From Anaerolineales bacterium (GTDB taxonomy: Bacteria > Chloroflexota > Anaerolineae > Anaerolineales > Villigracilaceae), in assembly GCA_023382595.1 (NCBI GenBank), contig JAHDWB010000001.1, forward strand, positions 1,054,001-1,118,000: a stretch of DNA of 64,000 bases. Reading direction: 5' to 3'. The position numbers and the translations under genes are program-made. Positions 24,827 through 32,404 of the stretch are shown here, piece by piece. The notes under the pieces were generated by a model. The model worked only from the letters and a program-made list of their open reading frames with translations, searched no databases and was not told the DNA's origin. Each line of letters begins with the position of its first letter. The first letter of the stretch is position 1.

Positions 24827-25597
24827 CTAGAACTTCATGACATGCTGGGCCAGCGCCTGGTACTCCTTGGCAGCCCGGCACAATGGATCGAACTCAAAAA
24901 TGGTTTTCCCTTCGGCGGCACATTCCCTGAGCAGCGTGGAGCGATGGATGGGCTGCAACATGCTGGCGTCGAACTTTTCCTGCAGATTCTCCATCGTGGC
25001 TTTGCTCTCGCGGGTTTGTTCATCGAAGAAGGTCGGCAGGATTCCCAGCAGGTTGCCCCGCCAGTTCTTCCTTTCCTGCAGGATGCTCATCATGCGCAGC
25101 ACCTTGCCGAGCCCGTCTGCGGAGAGGAATTCGGTGGCGGTCGGCACGATCACCAGATCGGAGGCCCAGACCGCGCGCTCCTGAATTCCGCCCACGCTGG
25201 GCGCTGTATCGAAGATGATGTAGTGCAGTCCCTCCCTGAAAAAACGACTGACCGATTGGCGGATGGCGGAGATGGGCTGGTCCTGTGCGTTGAGCACGGT
25301 CTGGGCTGCCATCGTCTGCTGGTCCCCCGGAAACAAATACAGACCTTCGCGTCCGGATAACCGCACCCAGGATTTCAGGAAGGCGGTCTCCTGCGGCGTA
25401 TGTCCCATCGTAAGCAGGTAGAACACGCCTGGCTCGGGACTGCGCCCCAGAGCGGTGGCGCACTGCCCCTGCGGATCCAGGTCGATCAGCAGAACCTGTT
25501 TTCCTTTTTGGGTCAAGCCATGCGCCAGCGAAACGGCAGTGGTGGTCTTGCCGACCCCGCCCTTCTGGTTCGCGATACAAATGATCCTGGTGCTCAT
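24827..25597 (-). CDS. parA: ParA-family partition ATPase (256 aa)
   Basis: A deviant Walker A motif KGGVGKTT at residues 11-18 is followed by LLIDLDPQGQ (Walker A') and YIIFDTAPSVGG (Walker B). The length and ends are those of a small plasmid-type ParA without an N-terminal HTH. ATG at 25597 has GGAGGAG before it and overlaps the stop of the upstream 46-aa gene. With the downstream RHH-like gene it probably segregates the element. The upstream ORF extension is not part of the protein. Confidence 0.88.
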   Translation of the reverse strand: MSTRIICIANQKGGVGKTTTAVSLAHGLTQKGKQVLLIDLDPQGQCATALGRSPEPGVFYLLTMGHTPQETAFLKSWVRLSGREGLYLFPGDQQTMAAQTVLNAQDQPISAIRQSVSRFFREGLHYIIFDTAPSVGGIQERAVWASDLVIVPTATEFLSADGLGKVLRMMSILQERKNWRGNLLGILPTFFDEQTRESKATMENLQEKFDASMLQPIHRSTLLRECAAEGKTIFEFDPLCRAAKEYQALAQHVMKF

Positions 25598-25734
25598 GAG
25601 GACTCCTCCTGGTCCTTGTGCCGGATATGGCGTTTCAAACAATCCCGCAGGAGGAAATAAATGATCCCGCCCCCCAGCATGGAAAGGAAAACAAGCAGAA
25701 CCCCTGATAACACGGCGCTGATGGCGTCAAACAT
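25594..25734 (-). CDS. 46-aa single-helix membrane protein
   Basis: MFDAISAVLSGVLLVFLSMLGGGIIYFLLRDCL.. has a long hydrophobic segment and a basic tail with HIRHKDQEESS. It overlaps parA by ATGA and the preceding 47-aa frame by eight bases, so it is in a coupled chain. No family is recognised. Confidence 0.55.
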   Translation of the reverse strand: MFDAISAVLSGVLLVFLSMLGGGIIYFLLRDCLKRHIRHKDQEESS

Positions 25735-25870
25735 GATCGTCCCCCTTGTGCGTTCCGGGCTGGAGTCGAATCCCATTGCACTCTGTTGTCATGACCGGAG
25801 AGGCAGTCCATGCCCCTCCAACAACAGGGTAACTGTGCTTGATGGTTGCGGAAGAGGTTGAACATCTCAT
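25727..25870 (-). CDS. 47-aa small protein, unknown
   Basis: ATG at 25870 overlaps the TGA of the 66-aa gene and has GGAGGT six bases before it. The frame ends at 25727, overlapping the next start by eight bases. The product (MRCSTSSATIKHSYPVV..) has no known motif. The strong ribosome binding site and double overlap are the only support. Confidence 0.35.
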   Translation of the reverse strand: MRCSTSSATIKHSYPVVGGAWTASPVMTTECNGIRLQPGTHKGDDHV

Positions 25871-26067
25871 GGTTGCACCTCCGCCGGTTGTCCTTCCGGT
25901 CGCTCGGTTTCCTGTATTTTTTCCTGTTCAGGCAGCATGCCCAGCCGGGTCAATTCCCGGCGAATGATCAGGGCTGCCTGGGCGCGCGGTACGCGCATTT
26001 CACGCTGCGCAAGTTGTTGTAGCGCCTCGCGTTCCTGTTCGCCCAGATACACGATTATCTTTGCCAT
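25867..26067 (-). CDS. 66-aa ribbon-helix-helix-like protein
   Basis: Starts MAKIIVYLGEQEREALQQLAQREMRVPRAQAALIIRREL, with an N-terminal strand and two helices as in RHH repressors. An acidic Gln/Glu-rich tail follows. ATG at 26067 has AAGGGAA before it. Directly upstream lie a terminator hairpin and one of the two TACGG arrays. It is a candidate autoregulator of this operon (26067 to 22054). Confidence 0.68.
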   Translation of the reverse strand: MAKIIVYLGEQEREALQQLAQREMRVPRAQAALIIRRELTRLGMLPEQEKIQETERPEGQPAEVQP

Positions 26068-26087
26068 AGGGTTCCCTTCAGATGCTG

Positions 26088-26118
26088 AAAAAAATGAGCC
26101 GCTTTGTCGGCGGCTCAT
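26088..26118 (-). terminator. minus-strand terminator between the TACGG array and the RHH gene
   Basis: ATGAGCCGC (26094-26102) pairs with GCGGCTCAT (26110-26118), with a 7-base loop. On the minus strand TTTTTT follows. It sits after the TACGG array and before the RHH gene, so it could end upstream transcription or act as an attenuator. Confidence 0.75.
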
Positions 26119-26119
26119 T

Positions 26120-26173
26120 AGTAGCATCTGGGAGTACGGGAATTGTACGGTTTGGATTACGGGATATCTACGG
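26120..26173 (-). promoter_or_regulatory. TACGG array, copy A
   Basis: Four TACGG boxes start at 26135, 26146, 26158 and 26169 (spacing 11, 12, 11). The octamer AGTAGCAT lies at 26120-26127, seven bases before the first box. On the minus strand the octamer reads ATGCTACT, like an extended -10. The same layout recurs at 27455-27509. Confidence 0.6.
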
Positions 26174-26210
26174 AAATTATTTTCCTCTTGATCTGGCTCC
26201 GACGGGCTGG

Positions 26211-26849
26211 TTACGAGGGTGTTTCTGTCAGGGTTTTCCTTTGTTTTTCCTCTATTTCCTTTAATACGTTGCGCCGCCAGTCATAAAACGTGGAGGTGGG
26301 TACCAGCAGCACACCATCCGGTCCACAGCCAAATTCCTCTTCGAGAAACTCCTCCAGGGTTCTGGCGGAGAAGGATGGATCGCGCCGTTCCCAGCGCAGG
26401 ACCACCCTGCGGATTCTGTCTTCCGGGTAGCGGGTTTGTTTTCCACGGCGCTTGCGGTTTCCGGATGAGATCAGATCCTGTAGATCGTCATGATCGTGCC
26501 GGGTATCTTGTTGGATGGTTTCATTTTGGGGTGCCACGGGGTTTGATTGGGAAGAACCGGATTGATAGAATTCGATCCCGAACATTTCAAAGACGACCTG
26601 TTTTCCATCCCCCTGCGTTCTTCTTTCTGATTCGTCCCGGACAAAACGATGAAGTGTATAGGCGTATTTGCCGCCCCGGATTCCAAGGATGATGATCCCA
26701 ATGGATATGACGACCAGGGCCACGAGGGCATCCTCGGGTCCGTAGTATCGATGAATTAGCCTGTAGATCCAGGAGATGGGGAAAATCAGGATGGTAATCA
26801 CGATCACCAGCGCCAGATAATGACCCCACATCCTTTTGAAGTGGTTCAT
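26211..26849 (-). CDS. two-helix membrane protein with a cytosolic C-terminal domain (212 aa)
   Basis: Two membrane helices (about residues 12-32 and 42-62) precede a flexible hydrophilic stretch and a C-terminal charged helical domain (about 135-205: YPEDRIRRVVLRWERRD.., TFYDWRRNVLKEIEEKQRK). This resembles a helix-turn-helix-like fold with Arg-rich helices. No known family. It ends before the TACGG array of the RHH operon. Confidence 0.6.
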   Translation of the reverse strand: MNHFKRMWGHYLALVIVITILIFPISWIYRLIHRYYGPEDALVALVVISIGIIILGIRGGKYAYTLHRFVRDESERRTQGDGKQVVFEMFGIEFYQSGSSQSNPVAPQNETIQQDTRHDHDDLQDLISSGNRKRRGKQTRYPEDRIRRVVLRWERRDPSFSARTLEEFLEEEFGCGPDGVLLVPTSTFYDWRRNVLKEIEEKQRKTLTETPS

Positions 26850-27092
26850 TATGGTTGACCTCAAAACTAAACGTCAAAAGCGGGATATTTTATTACCAGT
26901 TCTGCGAATCTCAAATGACATTTGTTACCCTATTTGTACAATTTAGTCATTTATTTGGGTTGGACTCCCCTCCAAAATGCAAATTGAAAGGTCTTTGCAA
27001 ATTGGAATCATTTGGCGGAATTTCGATGGGCAGGTTGTGCGCTTGTTTCTTCCTTCTGACCGCACAACCTGAGGATGTTCTCGATTGCATGA
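26850..27092. other. 243-bp spacer with an 11-bp inverted repeat
   Basis: AT-rich on its right part. CAGGTTGTGCG at 27031-27041 and its complement at 27061-27071 form an 11-bp stem with a 19-base loop. It follows the end of the 73-aa gene and may be its terminator, although there is no T run. Confidence 0.45.
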
Positions 27093-27314
27093 TTATGCCG
27101 GCGCTGGACTCTGTGCAGCATCGGCTGCGTCCTCGGATTTTCCCTGGTCACCATCAACATTTCCTGATGGCAGTTGTGGATTGGCAGCTGCATCCTTTTG
27201 GATCAGGCGTTTACGAGCAATGTCCATCAGGTAGCTGTAGACCCGACCCAGTGCCTTTCTCTGTTCCGGGGTCAGGTCTGGCTTTGTTTCCTCAGAGGGA
27301 GTTGCCGCGGTCAT
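27093..27314 (-). CDS. 73-aa small hydrophilic protein
   Basis: MTAATPSEETKPDLTPEQRKALGRVYSYLMDIARKRL.. has one amphipathic helix and an acidic Ala-rich tail. The ATG at 27314 overlaps the TGA of a 30-aa frame and has AGGAGA before it. No known family. It is probably part of the element's regulatory or partition region. Confidence 0.5.
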   Translation of the reverse strand: MTAATPSEETKPDLTPEQRKALGRVYSYLMDIARKRLIQKDAAANPQLPSGNVDGDQGKSEDAADAAQSPAPA

Positions 27315-27403
27315 GCGGATTCTCCTGCCTGGATGAACTGCAATTTTCTTTGAAGTTGTAACGGCATCGCCCTGTAATGGGCACGGAATATTTTCTTGTG
27401 CAT
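27311..27403 (-). CDS. 30-aa leader peptide or micro-protein
   Basis: ATG at 27403 has GAAAGGAAA before it. The frame (MHKKIFRAHYRAMPLQLQRK..) is strongly basic and ends in a TGA that overlaps the next ATG. It lies downstream of TACGG array B and a terminator hairpin. It may be a real small protein or a coupling leader. Confidence 0.4.
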   Translation of the reverse strand: MHKKIFRAHYRAMPLQLQRKLQFIQAGESA

Positions 27404-27423
27404 GGTTTCCTTTCACTGCAATG

Positions 27424-27449
27424 AAAAATAAGAGTTGCCTTGCGGCAAC
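27424..27449 (-). terminator. minus-strand terminator after TACGG array B
   Basis: GTTGCC (27434-27439) pairs with GGCAAC (27444-27449) across TTGC. On the minus strand TCTTATTTTT follows. It has the same position relative to the array as the hairpin at 26088-26118. Confidence 0.7.
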
Positions 27450-27454
27450 CCTTA

Positions 27455-27509
27455 AGTAGCATTCTCCAGTACGGAAACTCTACGGTTTGGAATACGAAAC
27501 TCCCTACGG
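27455..27509 (-). promoter_or_regulatory. TACGG array, copy B
   Basis: Boxes start at 27470, 27481, 27493 (TACGA) and 27505, with spacing 11, 12, 12. AGTAGCAT lies at 27455-27462, again seven bases before the first box. Several bases between boxes (TTTGGA) are also shared with copy A. Confidence 0.6.
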
Positions 27510-27757
27510 GATTATCCAGGAGTTGATGGTGTGGGTGGATGACCCTGAATCAGTCTGTGAAAAAACCGGAACCTTGTTTCCGTTAAGCTCTCCTCTTATT
27601 CGTTCATATTGTGAAGTCATACAATTCTCGGACTTTATTCCGTAGAGTAATCGTAGTCCTGGATGCTATACCCCGCTTCAGAACATTTACATCCGGGACA
27701 CCAGTTCCAAATTCCCCGTTCACAACGTTATAATATCGTTTGGAGACGCGAACATCT
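27510..27757 (+). promoter_or_regulatory. spacer with promoter of the excisionase-like gene
   Basis: TATAAT at 27729-27734 with a weak -35 (TTCCAA, 27705-27710, 18-bp gap) points into the excisionase-like gene. The rest of the spacer shows no gene. It separates the minus-strand and plus-strand parts of the island. Confidence 0.5.
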
Positions 27758-27967
27758 ATGGAAGATTGGCTGACAACATATGAGGCCGTGCAGATCAGTG
27801 GATATGAATTGGATTACATCCGTAAATTGGTGCGCGCCAAAAAGATCACAGGTCGCAAGTGGGGGCAATCCTGGCAGGTCAGCCGCAAATCCCTGCAGGA
27901 ATTCCTGAAGAGCAGGGAACAGCATGGAGAGAAGCGCGGCCGTAAACCCAAACGAAATAAGGCATAA
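27758..27967 (+). CDS. excisionase-like helix-turn-helix protein (69 aa)
   Basis: LTTYEAVQISGYELDYIRKLVRAKKITGRKWGQSWQVSRKSLQEFL is the pattern of the MerR-like HTH_17/excisionase family: a short HTH, then a wing ending in a W-x-V-x-x-x-x-L-x-x-FL helix. The basic tail is KRGRKPKRNK. It lies upstream of the serine recombinase on the same strand and may direct excision. ATG at 27758 was chosen; a TTG at 27740 is possible. Confidence 0.75.
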   Translation: MEDWLTTYEAVQISGYELDYIRKLVRAKKITGRKWGQSWQVSRKSLQEFLKSREQHGEKRGRKPKRNKA

Positions 27968-28000
27968 CAACATAGCCATAACGTGATTGATAACGGGGAC

Positions 28001-28048
28001 TTGTCAACCGTAAAACCTGTGCTATAATTTCATTGCTGGCAATGAAAT
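28001..28048 (+). promoter_or_regulatory. strong promoter overlapped by a palindromic operator
   Basis: TTGTCA (28001-28006), 16 bp, TATAAT (28023-28028). A 22-bp dyad (ATTTCATTG-ctgg-CAATGAAAT, 28027-28048) overlaps the end of the -10 and the expected start site. This is a classic repressor site layout for the 79-aa gene and recombinase genes. Confidence 0.7.
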
Positions 28049-28064
28049 TCACAGCCAGAATAAC

Positions 28065-28099
28065 GGGTCGTACTGGTGTTCGTAGCACCAATACGACCC
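28065..28099 (+). other. 35-bp leader hairpin
   Basis: A 14-bp stem with one C-A mismatch and a 7-base loop begins about 30 bp after the expected transcription start. It may be an RNA structure in the leader or a recombinase- or protein-binding site. Confidence 0.5.
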
Positions 28100-28160
28100 T
28101 CACCCAACCCACCGGCTAGAGCGGAGGGAGGGCTGGTTTTATTATACAGCCCCTTTGATT

Positions 28161-28194
28161 CGCCCTGGTGGGATTCCATCAGGGCGATTTGTAT
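28161..28194 (+). terminator. leader terminator-like hairpin
   Basis: CGCCCTG (28161-28167) pairs with CAGGGCG (28180-28186), with inner TGG/CCA pairing, and ATTTGTATT follows. It lies before the 79-aa gene, so it may attenuate the recombinase operon. Confidence 0.5.
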
Positions 28195-28239
28195 TCCAGC
28201 CGGGGAATACAGGTCGCCCAACCCCAAAAGGAGAATCAC

Positions 28240-28479
28240 ATGTTTCAACCCCCTTCCACACAACGATTTCAACTGGTAGGCACGCTCACGCGCATCCGTC
28301 AGGAATGGCAGGATGCTGCCGGAAGTTCCAGTCTGATCGAGGTTGAAGGCAACATGGGAATGTTGCTTGCCGACCTGATCAATGGCGTAGGTCTTGGAAT
28401 TGATGAGCAGATCCAGGTGCTGGGTCCCGAACTGTTTCACGAGATGAAGGATTTCCTCAAATCCCCTGTCCAGAATTGA
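28240..28479 (+). CDS. 79-aa protein upstream of the recombinase
   Basis: ATG at 28240 has AAAAGGAG at good spacing. The product (MFQPPSTQRFQLVGTLTRIRQEWQDAAGSSSLIEVEGNMGMLLADL..) is compact, helical and acidic toward the C-terminus, with no known domain. It shares the operator-controlled promoter with the recombinase, so a directionality or control factor is plausible. That is inference from position. Confidence 0.65.
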   Translation: MFQPPSTQRFQLVGTLTRIRQEWQDAAGSSSLIEVEGNMGMLLADLINGVGLGIDEQIQVLGPELFHEMKDFLKSPVQN

Positions 28480-28538
28480 TTGACTGCCGCCAGCCGGACC
28501 GGCTGGTATTTTGACAAATACCAACAAGGAAACCATTC

Positions 28539-30212
28539 ATGAATAAGCGTACGGTAATTTACGCTAGAGTCAGTACGGATGAACAGACCAAGGGCTACAG
28601 TTTAAACACCCAGGTCGATGCCTGCAAGCAATATGCCGCCGATTGCGGTTATGTCCTTTTAATGACATTCTCCGAGGATTACAGCGGTGCAACCATTGAT
28701 CGCCCTCAACTTAATGCCTTGCGGGATTTTGCTGCCCAGGAACCCATTGATGTCATTATCGTGTACGACATTGATCGCCTTGCCCGAAAAAGCGTTTATC
28801 AGGCGCTGATCGAGGAGGAGTTCCTGCGATTGGGAGTCACGGTTGAATATGTGATTGGTCAATATGACAATAGCGATGAAGGCCGGCTCCAAAAACAGAT
28901 TCGCGCCAGTATTGCTGAATATGAAAAGGCAAAGATTCTGGAACGAAGCAAGCGGGGAAAACGCGGCAAGGCGCAAAGTGGGTTTGTGATTGTCGGGTCA
29001 CGTCCACCTTACGGATATAAAACAATTACTGAGCCGCACAAGTCCTGGCTTGAAGTGGATGAAGAGGAGGCGCAGATTGTTGTCAATGTTTTCAATTGGT
29101 ATTTGAGAGGAGATGGCGATAGTGGTCCTATGTCCATGAATGCCATTGCCAAAAAATTGACCGAAATGAGGGTCATCACCCGGGGCGATAAACATGGACA
29201 CATCTACAAGAAATATGAGCCTGGGTCATGGGCACCTGAAATGATAAGGCACATCTTGAAAAACGAGACGTATACTGGCACTTGGCATTATGGCAAGACG
29301 AAGGTAATCGATGATGGAAAGGTAAGACCAGCCAGGCCAAAATGTGGATTTGGCAAACAGGTACCTCGTTCACGGGATGAATGGGTTGGCGTCCCTGTAC
29401 CAGTAATCATTGATAAGGAGACTTTCAATTTGGCGCAGGCGCGAATGAAATTCAATCTTGCACAGGCAGATCGACACTTAAAGCATGAATATCTTTTAGC
29501 GAGAAGGTTAAGGTGTGCCAAGTGCGGCTTTACTTATCAGGGTCGCGCAAGAAAGAAGAATACCTATTACTACTGCAAAGCAACAGAAAGACGACCTATC
29601 AAGAGATGTGATATGCCCATGTTTCGTGGAAGGGATGTTGATGATGCGGTATGGGCATGGCTTGTCAACATCATTCAGCATCCGGAATACATTGTTGCCG
29701 GTTTACAGGATCGACAGGAGGAACAAGGCAGGAGCAATCAGGCTTTGACAGCCCGGTTGGAGTTGATAGAAGGTCATATAGCTGAGAATGAAAAACAATT
29801 AAATAAGTTACTGGACCTGTACCTGTCAGGAGATTTTGAACGTGATATGCTTTCAGAAAGACGTGCGAGACTTGAAGAAAATATTGAGAATCTCCGAAAG
29901 GAACAGGCAGAAATCTCCTCGTTTCTTGACCAGTTGGTTTTGTCTGATGCCCAAGTGGAAGACATAAGATTGTTTTGTGAGACGATAAAAGATGTGTTGG
30001 ATACCGCAACATTCGAACAAAAACGGCAGGTTCTGGAGATGCTAGATGTTCGTGGTACACTAGCGATTGAAGATAATGAAAGGGTCATTTACGTCAAATG
30101 TCTAGTAACCCCACAGCAACGGCTGTCGCTTTTGCCAATATCGCCTTCATCAAATACTGGGGAAACCGTGAAAATGACCTGCGTCTGCCGGTCAATGGTT
30201 CCATCTCGATGA
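28539..30212 (+). CDS. large serine recombinase (557 aa)
   Basis: Catalytic resolvase domain with YARVSTDEQ (nucleophile Ser12, Arg10) and DRLARKS near residue 80. A recombinase domain (PYGYKTI.., ILKNETYTGTWHYGKTK) follows, then a zinc ribbon (CAKCGF.., YYCKATERRPIKRC) and a long coiled coil (about 400-480). This is the integrase type of phages and ICEs. The last 38 residues are encoded by DNA that is also the 5' end of mvaD in another frame. The true family end is therefore near YVKCLV and the tail comes from the integration site. Confidence 0.9.
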   Translation: MNKRTVIYARVSTDEQTKGYSLNTQVDACKQYAADCGYVLLMTFSEDYSGATIDRPQLNALRDFAAQEPIDVIIVYDIDRLARKSVYQALIEEEFLRLGVTVEYVIGQYDNSDEGRLQKQIRASIAEYEKAKILERSKRGKRGKAQSGFVIVGSRPPYGYKTITEPHKSWLEVDEEEAQIVVNVFNWYLRGDGDSGPMSMNAIAKKLTEMRVITRGDKHGHIYKKYEPGSWAPEMIRHILKNETYTGTWHYGKTKVIDDGKVRPARPKCGFGKQVPRSRDEWVGVPVPVIIDKETFNLAQARMKFNLAQADRHLKHEYLLARRLRCAKCGFTYQGRARKKNTYYYCKATERRPIKRCDMPMFRGRDVDDAVWAWLVNIIQHPEYIVAGLQDRQEEQGRSNQALTARLELIEGHIAENEKQLNKLLDLYLSGDFERDMLSERRARLEENIENLRKEQAEISSFLDQLVLSDAQVEDIRLFCETIKDVLDTATFEQKRQVLEMLDVRGTLAIEDNERVIYVKCLVTPQQRLSLLPISPSSNTGETVKMTCVCRSMVPSR

Positions 30213-31075
30213 ATCTGGATGGATTATTCACCCGTACCACGGTGACGTTTTCCGCCTCTCTCCCGACCGACAGCCTGCTCATCAACTCCAAGCCTGTTTC
30301 CGGCAAGGGGCTGGCGCGAGTCTCTTCCATTCTTGATCTTGTGCGCGGAATGGCAAAGATTAATGAAAAAGCCGAGGTGACCAGCGAGAACAATTTCCCT
30401 GCTGGGGCTGGGATCGCCTCCTCTGCGGCGGCGTTCGCGGCATTGGCAGTGGCGGGGAGCAAAGCGGCTGGACTTGACCTGACCGAACCCGAACTTTCGA
30501 TTTTGGCACGGCGCGGATCAGGTTCCGCTGCCCGCTCCATCCCGGCTGGGTTCGTGGAGTGGGAAATGGGCGAGTCTGAAAGCGACTCGTACGCCTTTTC
30601 CATCGCGCCCGTTGACCATTGGAATCTGGTGGATTGCGTCGCGATCGTCAGCGCCGCACACAAAAAGACCGGCTCCACCGAAGGTCACGCCATCGCAGGG
30701 ACAAGCCCATTACAGGATGCGCGCGTGGCGGACGCTCCGCGCCGTTTGGATATTTGCCGCAATGCGATTCTCAACAAGGATTTCGAAGCCTTTGCGGACA
30801 TCATCGAACATGACTCGGACATGATGCACGCTGTGATGATGACGTCTAATCCGCCACTGATGTACTGGCAAGCCGCCACGGTGGAGATCTTCCATCATGT
30901 GCGCGAATGGCGCGCAAGCGGACTCCCCGTCGGTTATACGGTGGATGCGGGCGCAAACGTCCATGTACTGTGTTTGGGAGATCATGCAAAGGAAGTGGAA
31001 AAACGCTTGCGCGAATTGCCCGGCGTGATGGATGTGTTAGTGGCGGGCGTTGGCGGCGCGGCAAAGGTGGTGTAG
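30098..31075 (+). CDS. mvaD: diphosphomevalonate decarboxylase (325 aa)
   Basis: Converts mevalonate diphosphate to isopentenyl diphosphate in the mevalonate pathway. The N-terminus TAVAFANIAFIKYWGNR and LPVNGSISMNLDG are diagnostic. The GHMP ATP loop is FPAGAGIASSAAAFAALA (about residues 105-122), and GSGSAARSIPAGFVEW follows. Length is typical for bacterial enzymes. Start and 115 bp of the gene overlap the recombinase frame. The ribosome binding site is weak and lies in recombinase coding sequence, so its expression may depend on the element. Confidence 0.93.
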   Translation: MSSNPTATAVAFANIAFIKYWGNRENDLRLPVNGSISMNLDGLFTRTTVTFSASLPTDSLLINSKPVSGKGLARVSSILDLVRGMAKINEKAEVTSENNFPAGAGIASSAAAFAALAVAGSKAAGLDLTEPELSILARRGSGSAARSIPAGFVEWEMGESESDSYAFSIAPVDHWNLVDCVAIVSAAHKKTGSTEGHAIAGTSPLQDARVADAPRRLDICRNAILNKDFEAFADIIEHDSDMMHAVMMTSNPPLMYWQAATVEIFHHVREWRASGLPVGYTVDAGANVHVLCLGDHAKEVEKRLRELPGVMDVLVAGVGGAAKVV

Positions 31076-31292
31076 TCCGTTTCAACGGGCTTTGTGGGAA
31101 TAGCGTGGGGGTTTATCCCCGCGCGGTACCACAACGGGGGAATATTCCAGAAAACAGAATCAACCACGGGGGAGAAATGAAGCGCACGAGGCGTCTAATA
31201 AAAGATTAACTTCGGCGAATCCGTTTGAAGATATAATCCGTTTTGGAAAATGGAGATTAAACGGGCTTTAACGCCTGTAAGAAGGATTTGAT
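31076..31292 (+). promoter_or_regulatory. spacer with a probable rseP promoter
   Basis: TATAAT at 31232-31237 with no good -35 lies 55 bp before rseP. AAGGA precedes its ATG. The upstream part holds no other visible gene. Confidence 0.4.
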
Positions 31293-32402
31293 ATGACGAC
31301 GTTCATTGTGTTCTTTCTCGCGTTGAGCGGGATGATTTTTGTGCATGAGTTGGGGCATTTTATTGCCGCGCGTTGGGCAAAGATCGAAGTGGAGGAATTT
31401 GGCTTTGGTCTGCCTTCATATAAATTGCTGACGCTTTTCAAATGGCAGGGGACGGAGTTCACGATCCATGCCCTGCCGTTGGGTGGATTCATCCGCCCGA
31501 AGGGTGAGAACGACCCGAATGTGCCGGGCGGGCTTGCCTCCGCCAACCCGTGGAAACGGCTGGTGGTCTTGTTCGCGGGTCCACTGATGAACCTGCTGAC
31601 CGCCGTCATCGTCTTTGCGATTGTGATCGCATCCCAAGGCGTTCCGGTACCGGGCAAAATTTTGGTGGATGCGGTTTCGGAGAATTCCCCCGCACAGCAG
31701 GCAAACCTCCAATCCGGCGATATTATCCTTTCCATCAACGGACAGAGTGTCACCGAGGTGGATGCCGCCATCGCCATCATCCGCGAGAATCTCGACAAGC
31801 CGGTTGATATGGTGATCGACCGGGACGGCGAACAGTTCACGGTCAGCGCCACGCCGCTTTCCAGCCGCACGCGGGAACAGGGCGCGCTTGGCGTTGGGCT
31901 GGCATATCCCACACGCCCCGCCACATTTGTTGAAAGCATTACAGGCGGCGCGACCATCACCGGTCTGCAGGCAGCGACCATAGTGTACCTGCCCATCGCC
32001 CTTATTCGAGGCGTCATCGCGCCGGAGGAGGCGCGGTTGGTCGGTTTCCGAGGCATTTATGACTTGTTCGATTTCGCAGTCGAGGAGGACGTCTCCAGCC
32101 GTCAGGAAGCCGAAGCCGCCCAGAGTGGAGGCGGAAGCACCTCGCCTACCCGCCCCACCAACTGGACGTTGAACATCATCGGTTTGCTCAGCGTATCGCT
32201 CGGTGTGTTCAACCTCTTCCCCATCCCCGCGCTCGACGGCGGGCGCATCCTGTTCACACTGCCGGAAATCCTCTTCCGCAAGCGCATCCCGCACGAATGG
32301 GAGAACATGGTCAACGGCATTGCCATGCTTCTGCTCATCAGCCTGATGCTTTTCGTCAACATCCGCGATTTCATCGACCCCGCCCAACTCCCCCTACCAT
32401 AA
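31293..32402 (+). CDS. rseP: RseP/site-2-type M50 membrane zinc protease (369 aa)
   Basis: Cleaves membrane proteins such as anti-sigma factors or leftover signal peptides inside the bilayer. The zinc motif HELGH is at residues 18-22 in the first helix. A PDZ domain covers about 110-190 (VSENSPAQQANLQSGDIILSINGQ). The second metal ligand lies in NLFPIPALDGGR near residue 310. An unusual acidic, Gly/Ser-rich loop (about 265-285) precedes the last helices. The gene is three bases from the next ATG, so the HEAT-repeat gene is in the same operon. Confidence 0.92.
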   Translation: MTTFIVFFLALSGMIFVHELGHFIAARWAKIEVEEFGFGLPSYKLLTLFKWQGTEFTIHALPLGGFIRPKGENDPNVPGGLASANPWKRLVVLFAGPLMNLLTAVIVFAIVIASQGVPVPGKILVDAVSENSPAQQANLQSGDIILSINGQSVTEVDAAIAIIRENLDKPVDMVIDRDGEQFTVSATPLSSRTREQGALGVGLAYPTRPATFVESITGGATITGLQAATIVYLPIALIRGVIAPEEARLVGFRGIYDLFDFAVEEDVSSRQEAEAAQSGGGSTSPTRPTNWTLNIIGLLSVSLGVFNLFPIPALDGGRILFTLPEILFRKRIPHEWENMVNGIAMLLLISLMLFVNIRDFIDPAQLPLP

Positions 32403-32404
32403 CC

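Noticed and set aside
25635-25865. 76-codon minus frame overlapping the 46-aa membrane gene
   Set aside because: No ribosome binding site and a Cys/Ser-rich product; the 47-aa and 46-aa frames fit the coupled starts better.
31169-31209. Ten-codon ORF with a strong ribosome binding site before rseP
   Set aside because: Too short to support as a gene; it could be a leader but nothing else indicates control there.
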